From contig VYCF01000071.1 in the NCBI GenBank assembly GCA_009844085.1, forward strand, positions 62,001 through 126,000: a stretch of DNA of 64,000 nucleotides, given 5' to 3'. The notes beneath the pieces were generated by a model that saw only the letters and a program-made list of their open reading frames with translations, was not told the DNA's origin and did not search any database. Source of the DNA: Gammaproteobacteria bacterium. GTDB taxonomy: Bacteria; Pseudomonadota; Gammaproteobacteria; Pseudomonadales; Pseudohongiellaceae. The translations under genes were made by a program, and so were the position numbers. Shown one piece after another: positions 52,052-62,438 of the stretch. Each line of letters opens with the position of its first letter. The first letter of the stretch is position 1.

Positions 52052-53011
52052 TCATTTTCCGTAACGCAGTCGGGCGACGGCGGAGCGGCCGGCTATTTCC
52101 GCCCGGGCGTACCTGGCGGGCATCCCAGGCGACTTCCAGCGCCCGACGGTCTGCAACTCCACGAGTCCTGCGCCGGCGCCGGCCAGACTCTGCGCCGCAC
52201 CGACGCGCAAGGAATGCCCTCTGACGGTTCCTTCAATGCCGGCGTCTTTTGCGCATCGTTGAATGATTGCGCGCATGGAATGTGCGCTGAGTCCATTCTT
52301 CAGGACCGCTCCGTCTTCGCGTACCTGGCGGAACAGGGGGCCGTCGTCAATGGCGGCGCACCCAATCCATGCCTGTAAACGGGTCACCGTGGAAGCGCCG
52401 AGATAGAGTACGGCGCCGAGACCTTCCTGATCCGTTTTGGAGAATCGAATGACAAGGCGGCCCGAACCGTCTTTGCGAGCGGCGAAGTCACCTGTCTGCA
52501 ATGCCGAAAGTTCGCCGACTCTAAGCAAGGCGTCGCTCGCGGTGGCGACAATCGCGGCGTCTCGAATACCGGCGAGTTTCTTTCGTCGCCCGGACGCAAT
52601 TTCCGCCATTCGGTCGGCTTCTTCCCAGGTAATGCCTTGCGCCTGACCGCGGCCACGTTCTCGCCCGGCGCGGCGGATCCCCGCGAGAACCCGTTTTGAC
52701 GATGGGCCATAAGGAACATCCCAGTCGGCTACTTTCGCGGCGAATTGAATGGCGGCGACCACCTGGGAGCAAGTAGCCGGCGAGTTCCCGGATTCGTGCA
52801 ACCAGGCAAGGTATTCGGCGAAAGTCTCGTCTGTTAGCTGGTGGTTGCCCAACCATGAATTCAATCTCGCGATCGCACCCTGATACGCGCGCCGCGTCGC
52901 TGGCGCAACCGAATCGGAGGCAAGCTCGCGCGCGGAATTCGAGAAGCTTTTGCAAAACTCGGATTTGATGCACAAGTTCGGAGAGAATCCCGAAGAGGTA
53001 AGTAACGGCAT
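52052..53011 (-). CDS. Tyrosine recombinase (predicted receptor-switch invertase)
   Basis: A 319-residue site-specific recombinase. The ATG at 53011 has GGAG upstream; the frame is open to a TTG at 53029. An N-terminal SAM-like core-binding domain (about 25-110, RRAYQGAIARLNSWL) precedes the catalytic domain. Catalytic residues are R164 (LLRVGEL), K192 (SKTDQ), H266 and R269 in GHSLRVGAA, W292 in VGRWKS, and the nucleophile Y301 in ARYAR. The set is complete. Its start lies just 20 bp inside a 28-bp site with 11-6-11 architecture at 53032-53059, so it probably acts there, and its own promoter may overlap the site. No phage or transposon genes accompany it. Confidence 0.92.
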   Translation of the reverse strand: MPLLTSSGFSPNLCIKSEFCKSFSNSARELASDSVAPATRRAYQGAIARLNSWLGNHQLTDETFAEYLAWLHESGNSPATCSQVVAAIQFAAKVADWDVPYGPSSKRVLAGIRRAGRERGRGQAQGITWEEADRMAEIASGRRKKLAGIRDAAIVATASDALLRVGELSALQTGDFAARKDGSGRLVIRFSKTDQEGLGAVLYLGASTVTRLQAWIGCAAIDDGPLFRQVREDGAVLKNGLSAHSMRAIIQRCAKDAGIEGTVRGHSLRVGAAQSLAGAGAGLVELQTVGRWKSPGMPARYARAEIAGRSAVARLRYGK

Positions 53012-53031
53012 AACCAAAGCTCCATGCAAAA

Positions 53032-53059
53032 GGTTACGTTATAAGAGGTTATCGTAACC
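53032..53059 (+). repeat. Recombination site, right copy, 11-6-11 architecture
   Basis: Arms GGTTACGTTAT (53032-53042) and TTATCGTAACC (53049-53059) are inverted with 9 of 11 matches and flank the 6-bp core AAGAGG (53043-53048). This is the size and form of XerCD/dif-type crossover sites. The core and right arm are shared, inverted, with receptor 1 at 51068-51084. Confidence 0.82.
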
Positions 53060-55969
53060 GGTTCGTACATCCGCCGTTCGGAGGGATTCACCCAGGCGTC
53101 CTCGGTAACCCAACTTACCGCCGAGGATTTGGAAGCCGAAGGCACGATGAATCTGGGCGAAGTGGTGCAGAATCTGTCGTTCGTTAACGGCGGCGCTTCG
53201 GCTATCACGAACACCTTCCAGCGCTCCGGCGCGGATTCACGCGCCACCAATATCGACTTGCGAGGATTAGGACCCCGTTCCACGCTGACCTTGCTGGATG
53301 GCAAACGTCTGGTGAACGAAAACGTAAATGCATTGATCCCGACGATCGCCATCCAGCGAATGGACATCGTTGCCGACGGCTCCGCAGCGCTTTACGGCAA
53401 CGAAGCCGTGGCCGGCGTGGTCAACTTTGTGCCATACCGCAGCTATGAAGGCTTGCGCATAGATACCTTTGTCGAGCAGGATTCCCGCGGCGACTATGAC
53501 GAACATGCGGTTCAGGTGTTATGGGGTGAACAGTTCGGCGACCTGGACCTGGTGCTGGCTGGCGAGTTCCGCCAATCCGGGCGGCTCGGCTATGACGAGC
53601 GGCCCACGCTCGCCAACTCCGGTCTCACCTGGTCGTCCGTCGCACCGGGCAACTACTGGCTGCCGACACGCGACGAGAACGGCGAATATACCGGCGAGAG
53701 GATCAGGGCGAAGGATCCGAATTGCGGCGCGGAAAGAGACTTTATCACGGCGCACCTGGTGGCGAGCCGTTACGGCTTTGCCCACTCCGACGGCGTCAGT
53801 TGCATGCTCGAATACGGGGACAATCACAGCTATCGCAATCCGATCGGCGCCAACAAGTTCTTCGCGAACGCGACTTGGGACGTAAACGACGATCTCACGC
53901 TTTCGCTGCAGGGCTTCGTGACGCGCTACGGCGAATTGGGTTACGGTTCGACTTCCAACCCCGGCAACCAGCGTGTGCGGGAACTGCCCGCAGTTCGCGG
54001 CGAAATGCCGCACAATCCTTTCCGGGCCATGAATGCTCTGGGGCAGCCGCTTTACGCCGTAGACTACAATGCAGACGGCATTCCGGATCGGGATTCCGAC
54101 AAGGACCTCAACAACGACGGCTGGCCCGATCCAATCCTGACCCCGAACGGCGGTCTGGTTCCCTGGCTGCCCTTGTACGAAGACGTGGGGATCCGCGGCA
54201 TTCGCATTCTCAACAAGTCCATGACGCAGATTTCGGCGCATTCAGCAGACAAGGACAACCTGTCAGACAACATGGACCGACTGCACCGCATTACTTTTCA
54301 GGGCGATTTCAATGTGCCCTTTATCGAAGGCTGGCAGGGTATGGTCGCCTATACGTACAACTACCGCGAGATCGATTTTATGTCGAATCAGAATTATGAC
54401 TTCGACGCGATCGTGCAAGGTCTGGAGTGCGATGTGGTAAACGACCGCGAAGGCTGCTATACACCTTTCTATATTACGGATCCTTCCCAAGGCACCCATG
54501 CCCATGTGCTTGACGCTATCGCGGCGCGGGAACGCGAGCAGGTGGAAGATACGCTGGGCTTGTTGGATATCGTGTTCAATGGCGAAATTCCGCTATTCGG
54601 CTTCGAATTGCCGGGTGGGCCAGTGGCGGCCGCAGTCGGCTACCAATACCGTGACGGCGCGTATAAAAACACGCCATCCGCCGTGGAGATCAGGGGCGCC
54701 CCCTTCATCGGGTCTTCTACTCCCGAAGACATTACCCAAGGCAACCGGGAAGTGGATGCCTTTTTCGCTGAGTTGTCGGTTCCGGTGTTGGACGACTTGG
54801 TGCTGGAATTCGCGGTGCGTCGCGAGGAGTTCAGCACCGGTCAGACTTCCACCGACCCGAAATACGGAATTACCTATGCGCCGCTGGAATGGCTGACTCT
54901 GCGGGCGACCCAGAGCGAAGCGTTTATCGCGCCAACGCTGGAACAGCTTTTTGCTCCCGAAGTGTGCGGTCTGAGTTCCGTGACTGATCGATTCGGTCCA
55001 TGGGACGCATTCACCAGCCGCTGTGGGGGCGGAAACCCCAACCTCAAGAACGAGAGTTCCGAATCACAGCAGTTCGGTGTTGACCTCGTTTTCGACGATT
55101 GGGATCTGAGCATCACCTGGAACCAGACGGATTTCGGCAACCGCATCGTGTCCGCACCCGGCCAGTTGATCATGGATGTTGATTTCCTCAATTTCCAGAA
55201 CTGGTCCGGCTTCAGCGGCACCGGCGAAGGCCCAGGCCAGCAGCCCAGCCTGGACCAGCTTCGTTCGTGGCTCGCCAGCGGCCTGTCGGACCCGCGCATC
55301 GTGCGCGACCCGGAAGACATACACCAGATTCTGCTGGTGCAAACCGGCAGCACGAACGCGTCCCAGGTTTCCGTAACCGCCTATGACATTCAGGGTAACT
55401 ACAATTTCTCCCTGAACGACTGGGGTAATTTGCGGCTCAACTTGTTGGCCACCTATATCGACGAATTCACGTACCAGAACAACCCGACGCAGAATGTCCG
55501 TCATGCCGAGGGGCTGTACAACATAGCCACGGACGCGGCGCCGGCGCTGCCCGAGTTGAAGGCGAACCTGAGGGCTGTCTGGTCGATGGGCAATCACTCG
55601 GTGAACGCCACTATCCACTACATCGATTCAGTCGAGTACAAGACCGAAAGCGAGGACGGCGACGGCAATCGAACCTACGTTGGCGGGCCGACCTACGGCA
55701 GTTCGTTCGGCAATCCAGCCGTGGCCAACAGCACCTACAACGTAGGTCCGTGGATTACCCAAGCCGGTATCTTCGCCTGGACTGACATGGATATCGCCTA
55801 CACCTACCGGGGCTTCGAGTTCTGGGACGGCGAGATGGCGTTCACGATCGGCTCGCGCAACGTGTTCGACCGTGAAGCGCAACGTTCCCCGCTGTTCTCC
55901 GGCGTCATCGGCCAGTTGCAGGATCCGCTAGGACGCATGATCTACGGGCGCGTGGTCTACGACTTCTGA
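53045..55969 (+). pseudogene. TonB-dependent receptor 2, start-less silent copy
   Basis: The frame is open for 974 codons from EVIVTGSYIRRSEGF to the terminal VVYDF but begins directly after TAA at 53042-53044. There is no start codon with ribosome site, no promoter and no signal peptide; the first in-frame ATG is 34 codons in. It aligns with receptor 1 from the TonB box to the C-terminus (LTAEDLEAEGT, STLTLLDGKR, IQRMDIVADG, SRNVFDREAQRSP). Absence of any frameshift or internal stop over 2.9 kb argues against decay and for a reserve gene read after inversion. Ligand unknown; the barrel loops differ from receptor 1, so it may bind another ligand. Confidence 0.85.
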
Positions 55970-55992
55970 CCTTCCGGCCCTTCTCAACCGGG

Positions 55993-56018
55993 AAAAGGGC
56001 TCTTTAGGGAGCCCTTTT
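55993..56018 (+). terminator. Rho-independent terminator of receptor 2
   Basis: Stem GGGCTC (55997-56002) / GAGCCC (56009-56014), with four A before and four T after. It lies 24 bp past the receptor 2 stop and mirrors the terminator of receptor 1. An intact terminator on a start-less gene supports that the gene is still used. Confidence 0.85.
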
Positions 56019-56067
56019 CATTTGCTGAGCGAAATTCAGGGTTACCGGCCAGTCAGCGAAACGATCT

Positions 56068-56466
56068 TCAGATCCAGGGCAAGGTCCGCTTCATGAACTC
56101 ATCGAACAGCGGGACGGTGAACGCCGTATCGCCATGGCCGGAACTGAAGATCATGCCCTTGGCAATGAGCGAGTTGCGCACTGGCGCAACGGAGGTGACT
56201 TTTTGATTCAGGACATTTGCGACATCGCCGGAACGGTGGGGTCCGAGCCCAAGTTCCGTCAGCGGTTGCAACTGGCCCCATGGGTCGTTTTCCATGGCCG
56301 CGAGAATCGTGTCGTCGTCGAGCGTGACGAATCGGCCGAGACTCAGGATGTCGCGTAACAGTGTCGTTTTCCCGCCTGACGGGGCCAACGATTTCCGGCG
56401 AAGGCGTACCGGCGCCGGAAGCGTACGGGTTCTGACAAGGATCCATAAATTATCGAGCTTATCCAA
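56068..56466 (-). pseudogene. Chimeric ATPase remnant
   Basis: A 132-residue frame with a degenerate P-loop (APSGGKTTLLRDI) and FVTLDDDTILAAMENDPWGQL, which looks like the start of an AAA_14/DUF4143 ATPase. It jumps straight to GLGPHRSGDVANVLNQKVTS and HGDTAFTVPLFDEFMKR, the end of a different AAA ATPase with a winged-helix tail. The middle of both is missing. I read it as a deletion product of two neighbouring ATPase genes, not a working protein. An intact AAA_14 ATPase lies next to it. Confidence 0.6.
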
Positions 56467-56602
56467 GTTTAGGCTTTGAAGATAATATGCGATAAGTTTT
56501 ATATAAATCGACTTTCATTGGGGCGACATTCAGGCTTGAGCATTGACTAATGACTAAATTTAGCTATTCTTGAATGTCTAATCCTTATCAAGTCGTATTG
56601 CC

Positions 56603-57991
56603 GTGGACGCCCGGTTTCTTGCCCACAACAGCCATCTCATCGATTCGCGGCGATTCGCCGAGACCGATCCGCAACTCAGGCACCTGGCCAGCCGGCCCCT
56701 TCGGCACCGCTCATCCCTGCTCGATCGGTTACCGACGTCGGTTCCGGGAATTTACAGCCTCGGCGGCGGCAGGCAGACAGGCAAATCCACGCTGCTCAAG
56801 CAGTGGATGAACGAACGTCTGCGCGACGGCGTTCGGCCCGAAGCGATCGCGTACTTCTCCGGAGAACTGATCGACGACCACCACAGCCTGTTGCTGCACA
56901 TGGAGGATCAACTCAACGCCGCACCGGATACGGGGATGAATTTTCTGATCGTGGATGAAATCACTTATATCCGCGACTGGGACAAGGCCGTGAAATACGC
57001 CGCCGACGCCGGATGGCTGGCGCGAACCGCGCTCATGATCACGAGTTCGGATCTGGCGTACGTACAGGAAGCAAGGATGCGGTTTCCGGGCCGGCGGGGG
57101 AGCGCCGAGGTCGTCGACTTCCATCTCCATCCGCTCTCGTTCAGGGAATTTCTCGCGCTGGAAGGCGGGGTGAGCGATCTGGAGGGCAGTCTCGATGAGC
57201 CCGCGCGAATCCCGGCTCAAACTGTAGAAGCCGTATTCGACGCGTTTTCCCGCTATTTGCTGCATGGCGGCTACCTCACGGCCATAAACGATCTGACCGA
57301 ATACGGAACGGTGCGCCGCGGCGCCCTGGCCACGCACTCCGATTGGATTCGTGGCGATGTGCTGAAACGCGGTCGGCGCGAGACGTACCTGCGGGAGATT
57401 CTGTCGGCGATCGTCACCCGATACGGATCCCAGGTGACATGGAACGCGCTGGCCCGCGACCTGTCTATCGATCATCCTGGAACCGTGGCCGAATACGTGG
57501 CGCTGCTTGAGCGCATGGACGCCGTGTGCGTATTGTCCGCCTTGCGGGAGGACAAACTGACCGGGGCGCCGAAGAAGGCCAAAAAACTGATGTTCAACGA
57601 CCCGTTCATCCTGCACGCGGTGCGGGGCTGGCTGACGCCGGGAGACGATCCTTTCGCGAGTCAGATTCGCCCTGCGAGCGAAGACCCGCATTGGGCTTCG
57701 AGAATAGTCGAGGCGTGTGTCGCCAGTCATCTGCGCCGCTTTTACCCGACCTTTTATATAAAGGCGCAAGCGGAAGTGGACGTTGCCTATGTGCGCGGCG
57801 AGCGTTTCTGGCCGGTGGAAGTCAAGTGGAGCAATCAGCTTCGGCCGAAAGCACTGAAACAGATCGCCCGCTATGCCAACGGCGAAATCTGGAGCAAGGA
57901 CCGGCGCCCCGGCGAAATTGGCGGTGTCAAAGTCATGCCCCTGCCGATTCAACTATTGCGCCTGGGTCCGGATTCCGGTCATCTCTCGTAA
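56603..57991 (+). CDS. AAA_14/DUF4143-family ATPase
   Basis: A 462-residue protein. P-loop GGGRQTGKSTLLKQW lies near residue 55, Walker B NFLIVDEITYIRD near 115, and a sensor-like LMITSSDLAYV follows. The C-terminal DUF4143 part ends with the PD-(D/E)xK-like EVDVAYVRGERFWPVEVKWSNQ, a possible nuclease-like fold common in this family. The GTG at 56603 has no ribosome site and the upstream 130 bp is AT-rich. These ATPases are widespread in bacteria and archaea and often horizontally transferred; a clear role is lacking. Confidence 0.85.
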   Translation: MDARFLAHNSHLIDSRRFAETDPQLRHLASRPLRHRSSLLDRLPTSVPGIYSLGGGRQTGKSTLLKQWMNERLRDGVRPEAIAYFSGELIDDHHSLLLHMEDQLNAAPDTGMNFLIVDEITYIRDWDKAVKYAADAGWLARTALMITSSDLAYVQEARMRFPGRRGSAEVVDFHLHPLSFREFLALEGGVSDLEGSLDEPARIPAQTVEAVFDAFSRYLLHGGYLTAINDLTEYGTVRRGALATHSDWIRGDVLKRGRRETYLREILSAIVTRYGSQVTWNALARDLSIDHPGTVAEYVALLERMDAVCVLSALREDKLTGAPKKAKKLMFNDPFILHAVRGWLTPGDDPFASQIRPASEDPHWASRIVEACVASHLRRFYPTFYIKAQAEVDVAYVRGERFWPVEVKWSNQLRPKALKQIARYANGEIWSKDRRPGEIGGVKVMPLPIQLLRLGPDSGHLS

Positions 57992-58149
57992 CGCAGCCCG
58001 GATTCGATCCTCTCGAAACGCCGCTCCAAATGCCCGATGCGCTGATTCACGGCATCGAAACGGTAATCCATCCGCTGATTTGCGGCATCCAAACGATGAT
58101 CAATCGTATCGGATCGGATGTCCATTTCGTTTCGAATAGAGTTCGTCAC
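57979..58149 (-). pseudogene. Truncated coiled-coil gene
   Basis: From the GTG at 58149 this frame gives 56 residues with SIRNEMD and heptads HRLDAAN, YRFDAVN and RRFERIE. It resembles the middle of the 51576 protein (SLRNEMS, ARFDAVD, NRLERID) but lacks the transmembrane N-terminus. It follows the gene at 58163 by 13 bp and overlaps the ATPase 3' end by 13 bp. Probably a remnant of a duplicated gene; a short expressed peptide is possible. Confidence 0.45.
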
Positions 58150-58162
58150 CCGCGAGGCTGAC

Positions 58163-58498
58163 TCATTCGGGCTCGCTCTCTCCACCGGGCGGCTGCTCGG
58201 CGACCGCTTCGTAGGCCGCGTCCCCGTTGAGCACACCCTCAACCCGCCCCAGCCGTTTGCTCAATTTCCCCATTTCTTTGCGCAGGTCATTCATTTCCTT
58301 GCGCAGTTCGTTCATTTCCTTGCGCAAGTTGTCCTTCATTTCGGACATCTCCTTGCGCAGGTCGTCCTTCAGTTCGGACATTTCCTTGCGCAAGTCGGTG
58401 CTTAACGTGTGAATTTTCGCCTGCAAGTAAATTGCCAGCAATAATATCGCCCCAAGGATGAGGCCCTGCTCGGCAAATGCGTTGACGATGGCGTTCAT
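58163..58498 (-). CDS. Small membrane protein with tandem DLRKEM coiled-coil repeats
   Basis: A 111-residue protein; AAGGAG lies six bases before the ATG at 58498. Residues 8-27 are a transmembrane helix. Residues 33-80 are tandem units of 11 then 7 residues (DLRKEMSELKD, DLRKEMSEMKD, NLRKEMNE, LRKEMND, LRKEMGK) forming a coiled coil, and the tail is acidic. It shares its plan, not its sequence, with the gene at 51576. Function unknown. Confidence 0.75.
   Translation of the reverse strand: MNAIVNAFAEQGLILGAILLLAIYLQAKIHTLSTDLRKEMSELKDDLRKEMSEMKDNLRKEMNELRKEMNDLRKEMGKLSKRLGRVEGVLNGDAAYEAVAEQPPGGESEPE
58272..58398. repeat. Tandem in-gene repeats encoding LRKEM units
   Basis: Imperfect direct repeats of 33 bp (two) and about 21 bp (three), each containing TTTCCTTGCGCA, code for the coiled coil of the 58163 gene. 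Such repeats can change copy number without breaking the frame. Confidence 0.7.
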
Positions 58499-60976
<2,478 letters not shown>

Positions 60977-60982
60977 GAGTGG

Positions 60983-61020
60983 ATTCTGCGTCTGCGCGGA
61001 GCGAAGCACAGTCGCAGAAT
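60983..61020. repeat. REP-like hairpin after katG
   Basis: Inverted repeat ATTCTGCG (60983-60990) / CGCAGAAT (61013-61020), related to the hairpin at 26357-26378. It follows the katG stop by six bases and could also act on transcript ends. Confidence 0.45.
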
Positions 61021-61041
61021 CTCACTGCTTGCGAACCCGAC

Positions 61042-61068
61042 AAAAAAGGGGGCGGCGCATGCGCCCCC
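61042..61068. terminator. Possible terminator after katG
   Basis: Stem GGGGGCG (61048-61054) / CGCCCCC (61062-61068) with a run of A before it. The T run needed on the katG strand is poor, so efficiency is uncertain. Confidence 0.45.
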
Positions 61069-61172
61069 GCTTTGCTTCGAGCGCTCATTGATGGTATTTT
61101 ACCCACTTCGAGTATAAAAAACCGGGTGTTGGCGTAGCCTCCAACCACGTGACGCCGCAAAAAGGGAAAACG

Positions 61173-62429
61173 ATGGATCTCGACGCGGCCCGCGCGATCC
61201 TCCGACAAAACGACCTTGGCGGCTACACAGTGCCCACCCGGGGGTTGTATCCGTTCCAGTGGAACTGGGACTCCGCCATCACGGCGCTGGGCTGGCACTG
61301 CTTTGACGAAGCGCGCGCCTGGCGCGAGGCGCGCAAGATGTTCAGCGGCCAGTGGGATAACGGCCTGCTGCCGCATATTCTTTTCCACGACGAGTCGGAC
61401 TCGTACTTCCCCGGCTCGGATATCTGGGGCGCCGAATCCCGCATCCCGTCGAGCACGATCTCGCAACCGCCGGTCTGGGCGCTGGCGGTCGCGCTGATGC
61501 TTGAGCGCTCCGGCACTGGCGCCTCGGCACGGGCCGAGGCGCGAGAACTGCTGCCCAAACTCGTGGACCATCACCGCTGGTGGTTCCGGGACCGCGACCT
61601 CGGCAACAGCGGCCTCGTGGAGACGTATCATCCCTGGGAGTCGGGCATGGACAACAGCCCGGCCTGGGACGGCCCGCTGGCGAACGTACCGCAGGTCGAG
61701 TGGGAATACCAGCGCCGCGACCTCAGCCATGTCGACCCCGCCCAGCGTCCGAGCCGGCGGGAATACGACCGCTATCTGTATCTGATCGAATTCCTGAAGA
61801 ACAACGAGTTCGACCCGCACCGCCTGAGCGCCGCCTCGCCCTACCGGGTTGTCGATATCGCCACGGTTTCCATCCTGCACCGGGCCACCCGTGAACTCGT
61901 CGGGCTGTGCCAGCAATTCGATTTCGAGTCTGCCATTCCTGAGCTTGAAGCCGCGCTCGCCCGCACGCAAGAGGCGGTCGGCGATTGCTGGTCCGAAGAA
62001 CACCGCTGCTTTCTCAATCGGGACAAGCTTGCCGGAGCGCTGCTGCGCGAGCGCACCACCGCCACCCTGCTCCCGCTATTCGGTTTGCTCGCCGACGAGA
62101 GACAGGCCGGCCAGATGGCTGCGCTGGTGGAGGAATGGCTTGCCGCGAGCCGCTTTTCGCTGGCGTCGACCCATCCCGAAAGCCCGCGCTACGAACCCGA
62201 GCGCTACTGGCGCGGCCCGGTCTGGCTGCACATCAACTGGATGATCGCCGAAGGCCTGCGCGCCTATGGCTACGACGGACTCGCCGGGCAAGTGCGGGCG
62301 GAAACCCGTGAATGCGTCGAGGAGGCGGGCGGTTACTTCGAGTACTACTGTTCGAAAACCGGCAAGGGTTGCGGCGGCGGCGATTTCTCCTGGACCGCCG
62401 CAGTGGCGCTGTTCTGGCTCGCCGGGTAG
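61173..62429 (+). CDS. GH63/MGH1-like glycoside hydrolase
   Basis: A 418-residue cytoplasmic alpha/alpha-barrel glycosidase. The ATG at 61173 with AAAGGG upstream is preferred over the GTG at 61149. Motifs are YPFQWNWDSAITALGW, GLLPHILFHD, PPVWALAV, LVETYHPWESGMDNSPAWD (catalytic-type Asp region), YWRGPVWLHINWM and GCGGGDFSWTAAVAL. These fit the mannosylglycerate/glucosylglycerate hydrolase group. Such osmolytes occur in marine bacteria. A sodium symporter gene ends nine bases downstream on the other strand and might import the substrate or product. The substrate is inferred. Confidence 0.85.
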   Translation: MDLDAARAILRQNDLGGYTVPTRGLYPFQWNWDSAITALGWHCFDEARAWREARKMFSGQWDNGLLPHILFHDESDSYFPGSDIWGAESRIPSSTISQPPVWALAVALMLERSGTGASARAEARELLPKLVDHHRWWFRDRDLGNSGLVETYHPWESGMDNSPAWDGPLANVPQVEWEYQRRDLSHVDPAQRPSRREYDRYLYLIEFLKNNEFDPHRLSAASPYRVVDIATVSILHRATRELVGLCQQFDFESAIPELEAALARTQEAVGDCWSEEHRCFLNRDKLAGALLRERTTATLLPLFGLLADERQAGQMAALVEEWLAASRFSLASTHPESPRYEPERYWRGPVWLHINWMIAEGLRAYGYDGLAGQVRAETRECVEEAGGYFEYYCSKTGKGCGGGDFSWTAAVALFWLAG

Positions 62430-62438
62430 CGGGCGCCT

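Larger units (their letters stand above)
51069..53058. other. Predicted invertible segment controlling two TonB receptors
   Basis: About 2 kb bounded by a perfect 16-bp inverted repeat. It contains, from left to right, the signal-peptide codons and start of receptor 1, its leader and promoter, a terminator, a coiled-coil membrane protein gene and a tyrosine recombinase gene. Both repeats sit in the same reading frame of the two receptors. Inversion would join the promoter and signal peptide to receptor 2 exactly in frame (about 1010 residues) and leave receptor 1 with a TAA directly before its Glu-Val-Ile-Val codons. The structure is seen; the inversion is inferred. Confidence 0.78.

Noticed and set aside
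51069-53059. Simple integrative element inserted into receptor 2 as an alternative to inversion
   Set aside because: An insertion would leave direct att repeats and the receptor 2 signal peptide on the far side in the same orientation. Only an inverted repeat is found, inside receptor 1, in matching reading frame. The alternative is disfavoured, not excluded.
57979-58242. Full 87-codon version of the truncated coiled-coil frame
   Set aside because: Its first 31 codons overlap the end of the 58163 gene in another frame and have no protein-like character; only the part from 58149 resembles a coiled coil.
58118-58405. Plus-strand frame rich in FLAQ repeats
   Set aside because: It is the mirror of the DLRKEM repeats of the minus-strand gene at 58163, which has the better ribosome site and transmembrane segment.
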